The notes below the pieces were generated by a model. It worked only from the letters and a program-made list of their open reading frames with translations. It was not told where the DNA came from and ran no database searches. The translations under genes and the position numbers were made by a program. From positions 1,202,980 through 1,266,979 of the forward strand of contig NZ_JASXSZ010000001.1 in assembly GCF_030315975.1 (NCBI RefSeq): a stretch of 64,000 nucleotides of DNA, written 5' to 3'. Positions 61,583 to 64,000 of this stretch are shown one piece after another (the stretch's first letter is position 1; each line of letters begins with the position of its first letter). Origin of the DNA: Microbacterium candidum (GTDB lineage Bacteria; Actinomycetota; Actinomycetes; Actinomycetales; Microbacteriaceae).

Positions 61583-61669
61583 ACGACACAAAAAGCGACA
61601 CGCCGCGCTCAATCCACACTTCCGCGTGTCGGGCGTGCTTGCGTACCTTCATGACACAAATCACGACAC
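61583..61669. promoter_or_regulatory. Paired repressor half-sites upstream of the XRE gene
   Basis: ACGACAC (61583) and GCGACAC (61595) lie 12 bp apart; the same layout recurs with ATGACAC (61651) and ACGACAC (61663). An inverted GTGTCGG is at 61626. The first pair sits across the -35 region of the XRE promoter (its -10 TAGACT is at 61574-61569). Two identical two-half-site units 68 bp apart fit a phage-type repressor switch. Confidence 0.65.
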
Positions 61670-61695
61670 GACGGGATGATTCACGCGGCCCACCA

Positions 61696-61868
61696 TTGTC
61701 CCTGCCCGACGACGGGCGGGGACAACTGAACACGTGGGGCGTTGAGGCCCCGACTACGCGGTAGGCGACCGCGAAACAAGAGGCAGACAACCTGCCGCCC
61801 CACCCTGCGAGCCGGGGAACGGGTGCCATTCCGCGAGACGCGACGCGGGCCGGTCAAGGCATGACCGG
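61696..61868. ncRNA. Candidate structured RNA: series of perfect hairpins
   Basis: No plausible gene lies between 61563 and 62068. Within it are several stems: TTGTCCCTGCCCG paired with its partner at 61713-61725 (one G-T); GCGGT/ACCGC (61758-61772); GGCAG/CTGCC (61782-61796); CACCC/GGGTG (61801-61825); CCGGTCA/TGACCGG (61850-61868). The number and tight packing suggest a folded RNA or a cis element such as an origin. No known family is recognised; strand is unknown. Confidence 0.45.
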
Positions 61869-61944
61869 GCGGCCCATCCCCACATGGTGCGTGCGTCTCA
61901 TCTCCCGTCCGTGACGCGCCTTACCGCGCGTGCCGTGCTGACCG

Positions 61945-61968
61945 CCCTGGCTCCGTCCCTGGCTCCGT
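61945..61968. repeat. Exact tandem 12-mer
   Basis: CCCTGGCTCCGT occurs twice back to back (61945-61956, 61957-61968) in the non-coding leader of the element. It may be a binding site or a simple slippage duplication. Confidence 0.75.
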
Positions 61969-62068
61969 CAAGCACGTGTCCCTCCCGAGTCTCACCCGAG
62001 ATAGGGGGGGCCATACCTCCCAACCCTCACCATCCCTTCACCATCAAGCACAGATGAACGGAAGACCC

Positions 62069-62353
62069 GTGACCAAGACCATCCCCACCGCGGAAGAGTG
62101 CGAAGCCGTCCGCGCCGACCTGCTCGACCTTGCCGACGCTGGCAAGACCATCGCGAAGGACGCCGCCGCCCGCCACCTCATGCGCACCCACAAGACCGCG
62201 CACGACATGGCCGCCAAGTGCAGCGCCGCCGCATCCCGCATCCGCCGCACACACTCATCCCTCGCCAACGCCGAGGACTTCATGGCCGTCGCCGTCGATG
62301 TCCTCGCAGACGCAGCCCACGCACTCGGGGAGTCCAACCATGGCCACCACTGA
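62069..62353 (+). CDS. Element-encoded small helical protein
   Basis: 94 residues from GTG 62069 (GGAAG 5-6 bases upstream; ATG 62054 would add five residues). Ala-rich helices: AEECEAVRADLLDLADAGKTIAKDAAARHLMRTHKTAHDMAAKCSAAASRIRR. It ends in HGHH. No family recognised. First gene after the structured leader; the next gene overlaps it by 14 bases. Confidence 0.65.
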   Translation: MTKTIPTAEECEAVRADLLDLADAGKTIAKDAAARHLMRTHKTAHDMAAKCSAAASRIRRTHSSLANAEDFMAVAVDVLADAAHALGESNHGHH

Positions 62354-62762
62354 GCCCACCGTCCTCGACCTCGCTCGGCCCATGGTTGACGCCTACGCGC
62401 GCGCTGTAGACGAGACGACGCTCCGATTCCTGACCGAGGCCACTGAGTACGACGACGGCAACGGCATGACCGTATCGCCCATCGCGGACGCGACTACCCA
62501 GCGGCGACGCCTCGCCGGGCGATGCGGGATGCCCATGCACAACGCCTGCACGTGCGTCCGCTACGCCGGGCACAACGGTGCCTGCAACTGCCGCTACGGG
62601 CACGCACTGCCTGGCGACCCCGACCGCGTCCGCGTCGAACGCTCCGCCGACCCGTACGACAACCGCACGGGCATGCCGTGGCTCGTCATGAAGGGCGAAC
62701 GGGTCATGATCCGCACCGCCACCTGGGCCAACGCCATGGACTGGGCAAAGGCGTTCGTATGA
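62340..62762 (+). CDS. Element-encoded Cys-rich protein
   Basis: 140 residues from ATG 62340 (GGGGAG ribosome site). The middle has a Cys/His cluster, CGMPMHNACTCVRYAGHNGACNC, that looks like a zinc knuckle. The C-terminal half (GMPWLVMKGERVMIRTATWANAMDWAKAFV) is compact and mixed. Similar short zinc-binding proteins are common in actinophage early regions; function unknown. ATGA overlap with the next gene. Confidence 0.68.
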   Translation: MATTEPTVLDLARPMVDAYARAVDETTLRFLTEATEYDDGNGMTVSPIADATTQRRRLAGRCGMPMHNACTCVRYAGHNGACNCRYGHALPGDPDRVRVERSADPYDNRTGMPWLVMKGERVMIRTATWANAMDWAKAFV

Positions 62763-62962
62763 GCACCGCGATCAAGCGCGACGCCGACTCTCGCAAGGTG
62801 CCGCCCGCCTCGACCACGAATGAGGACCGCGTATGCCGCTCCACCACGAGCAAGGATCGCGGCTACTGTGGCCGACGCTCCGCACCGCTCGCCGCCACCT
62901 GGGCCGGGACCGTCTGCAACGACTGCAAGGCCGCAGCCCGAGCCGATGGGCTCGACGTATGA
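62759..62962 (+). CDS. Element-encoded small zinc-ribbon-like protein
   Basis: 67 residues, starts at 62759 by ATGA overlap. Four cysteines in two groups (DRVCRSTTSKDRGYCGRR and TVCNDCKAAARADG) suggest one zinc site. Lysine and arginine are frequent, compatible with nucleic-acid binding. No named family. Confidence 0.65.
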   Translation: MSTAIKRDADSRKVPPASTTNEDRVCRSTTSKDRGYCGRRSAPLAATWAGTVCNDCKAAARADGLDV

Positions 62963-63330
62963 GCCTCATCCGCGACGGCTTCGCCGCATGGCGCGAGTGC
63001 CGAGCGGACTACGAGCTTGCCCTCTACGCCCAGTACATCCGCGCCGAGGCCGCAACCAACGGAGCCATGCTCAACGAGCGAGGCCGAGCCCGAGGCATCG
63101 ACCCGCTGAGCCTGTTCATGGGCAACGCCACGCGCGCCAACGCCTACGCCAGCGAAGAGCTACGCGAGCACTGGGCATCCGACCCGCGCGTAACCTTCGC
63201 CGCCTTCGAGCGCTCATGGTCCGCCGAGCCGGTATATGCAGATGAATGGAACGGCGAGGCGTGCACGTGTGGCGGGCGCGGGCGACCGTGCTTCACGTGC
63301 TCGACCGCTGGGGACTGGGCGACCGTATGA
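62959..63330 (+). CDS. Element-encoded hypothetical protein with C-terminal Cys motif
   Basis: 123 residues from 62959 (ATGA overlap). The N-terminal two thirds are helical (LIRDGFAAWRECRADYELALYAQYIRAEAATNGAML). The tail carries CTCGGRGRPCFTC, a CxC...CxxC zinc-ribbon-like motif. Unknown family; next gene overlaps by ATGA. Confidence 0.68.
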   Translation: MSLIRDGFAAWRECRADYELALYAQYIRAEAATNGAMLNERGRARGIDPLSLFMGNATRANAYASEELREHWASDPRVTFAAFERSWSAEPVYADEWNGEACTCGGRGRPCFTCSTAGDWATV

Positions 63331-63647
63331 CCTCCAAGCATCAGACGCCCGAGTACCGCCGCAACGCATTGACTATCCGCGAGCGGGTCACAGCGGCGCA
63401 CCGCACCGGCAGGCCCGTCGCCTGCTGGCGATGCCGACGACCCATCGCACCCGGCCAGCCCTACGACGTGGGGCACGTCCAAGGCGCGACCGGCTCCACA
63501 CTCCGCGACCTCGCGCCCGAGCACCGCCACCGCACCGCGCACTGTGTGGGCAACCGAGCCCACGGCGGCAACCTCGGCGCACGCATCACCAACTCCCGAC
63601 ACACACCCACGACACCCGCAGGAGACACGACGACATGGAACATCTGA
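63327..63647 (+). CDS. HNH-type nuclease-like protein
   Basis: 106 residues. CWRCRRPIAPGQPYDVGHV, then LAPEHRHRTAHCVGNRAHGGNLGAR. This follows the actinophage HNH layout: a CxxC zinc pair, the D-x-G-H catalytic His, a second His in PEH, and Cys-x-x-N plus His-Gly-Gly at the third site. Relatives are often tail-end or free-standing nucleases near packaging or early genes. Small, but the key residues appear present. Overlaps both neighbours. Confidence 0.7.
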   Translation: MTSKHQTPEYRRNALTIRERVTAAHRTGRPVACWRCRRPIAPGQPYDVGHVQGATGSTLRDLAPEHRHRTAHCVGNRAHGGNLGARITNSRHTPTTPAGDTTTWNI

Positions 63648-63982
63648 CGCGACGCATCCTCATCGTTGACGGCAGCATCATTACCGTGCCGCTGGAGAGC
63701 GCGGCGCAACGCGCGCTGGAGCGCTGGCTCTTCGCGCACGTGGAAGAGGTCCGCGCCGTGCTCGCGCCGTTCGGGCTCGACCCGAATGAAGTAGAACTGC
63801 CCACGTTCGTACGTGTCGTGTACCGCGATGAACTGCACCCGGCACCGGTGGATGGCAAGTGCGGACGGCGATGGATCGACCTCACTGACAGCGAGCACAC
63901 GTGCGGCCTGCCCGAGCATGACGGGCGCACCCACATCTGCTCGTGCGGATGCGAGTTCGAGCCGGTCGAGTCGAACGGATGA
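63635..63982 (+). CDS. Element-encoded hypothetical protein
   Basis: 115 residues from 63635; CAGGAGACACG lies ahead of the ATG although this is inside the HNH gene. N-terminal strand-rich part (RRILIVDGSIITVPLESAAQRALERWLFAHVEEVRAVLAPFG); C-terminal part has spaced Cys/His (CGRRWIDLTDSEHTCGLPEHDGRTHICSCGC), which looks like another zinc site. No family recognised. Confidence 0.65.
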   Translation: MEHLTRRILIVDGSIITVPLESAAQRALERWLFAHVEEVRAVLAPFGLDPNEVELPTFVRVVYRDELHPAPVDGKCGRRWIDLTDSEHTCGLPEHDGRTHICSCGCEFEPVESNG

Positions 63983-64000
63983 GCGAGGTCGAGTCTTTGA
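63979..64000 (+). CDS. Start of another element gene, cut by the window edge
   Basis: ATG at 63979 overlaps the previous stop as ATGA, the same spacing used by its neighbours. The frame stays open (MSEVESL) to the end of the window. Nothing more can be said. Confidence 0.55.

Larger units (their letters stand above)
61250..64000. mobile_element. Left end of an element integrated at tRNA-Arg
   Basis: From the tRNA 3' half to the window edge the style changes. There is a repressor pointing back at the tRNA, operator-like repeats, a long non-coding stretch, then seven short plus-strand genes, nearly all overlapping by 4-14 bases, with zinc-knuckle and HNH-like proteins. This is typical of the early or left region of actinophage or satellite elements. 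The att core is presumably in the T arm. No integrase or second att copy is visible, so boundary and type (prophage, satellite, ICE) are inferred. Confidence 0.65.

Noticed and set aside
61581..61829. 82-codon minus-strand frame in the element leader
   Set aside because: No ribosome site or leaderless promoter, odd composition, and it overlaps the operator-like repeats and hairpins.

Overview
The window is chromosomal DNA of a GC-rich actinobacterium (about 70% G+C by eye, third codon positions almost all G or C). A member of the Microbacteriaceae, such as Microbacterium, is the best guess. The support is the codon style, the strong excess of the hexamer GGATGC/GCATCC, the gene content and several apparently leaderless genes; there is no rRNA or marker gene to fix the species.

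Layout. 0-5.1 kb: an E1(alpha-beta fused)-E2-aldehyde dehydrogenase operon behind a tandem palindromic operator. 5.2-7.2 kb: SnoaL-like protein, flavodoxin-fold oxidoreductase and alpha/beta hydrolase. 7.5-16 kb: an L,D-transpeptidase and a 2495-residue secreted protein with six near-identical DUF11-type repeats. 16-24.8 kb: housekeeping and accessory genes (VOC, DUF1254, DUF6325, DHFR-like, zinc alcohol dehydrogenase, polytopic membrane protein, TetR, Lgt, acyl-CoA dehydrogenase). 24.9-27.6 kb: amino-acid permease and potassium channel. 27.6-31.2 kb: DeoD plus a GntR-family regulator facing a GntP-GntK gluconate operon. 31.3-32.8 kb: a drug-type MFS exporter behind two CsoR-type palindromes.

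32.9-41.4 kb: an alpha-galactoside/sucrose locus. It has a LacI regulator, GH36 alpha-galactosidase, a sugar ABC importer and GH32 beta-fructosidase, then a fructokinase gene reduced by an internal deletion to its two ends. Three AAACGTTT-core operators tie it together. 41.4-45.9 kb: a secreted His-rich protein, a BBE-type flavoprotein, a divergent GAF-LuxR regulator, an FHA protein and a DUF2461 protein.

47-57.7 kb: the most interesting metabolic block. A rhodanese and an NtaA-type flavin monooxygenase are followed by an eight-gene unit, mostly joined by 4-base ATGA overlaps: oligopeptide-type ABC importer, luciferase-like monooxygenase, two carboxymuconolactone-decarboxylase-like proteins and an MsuE-like FMN reductase. 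It looks like uptake and flavin-dependent cleavage, probably desulfurization, of an unknown small organic compound.

57.7-61.2 kb: MFS transporter, nitronate monooxygenase, two small genes and tRNA-Arg(ACG). From the tRNA 3' end to the right edge the DNA looks like an integrated element. It carries an XRE repressor whose reading frame runs backwards into the tRNA, paired repressor-type half-sites, a roughly 300-base stretch with a string of perfect hairpins (candidate structured RNA), and a run of short overlapping genes including an HNH-type protein. Integrase and the far att site lie outside the window.
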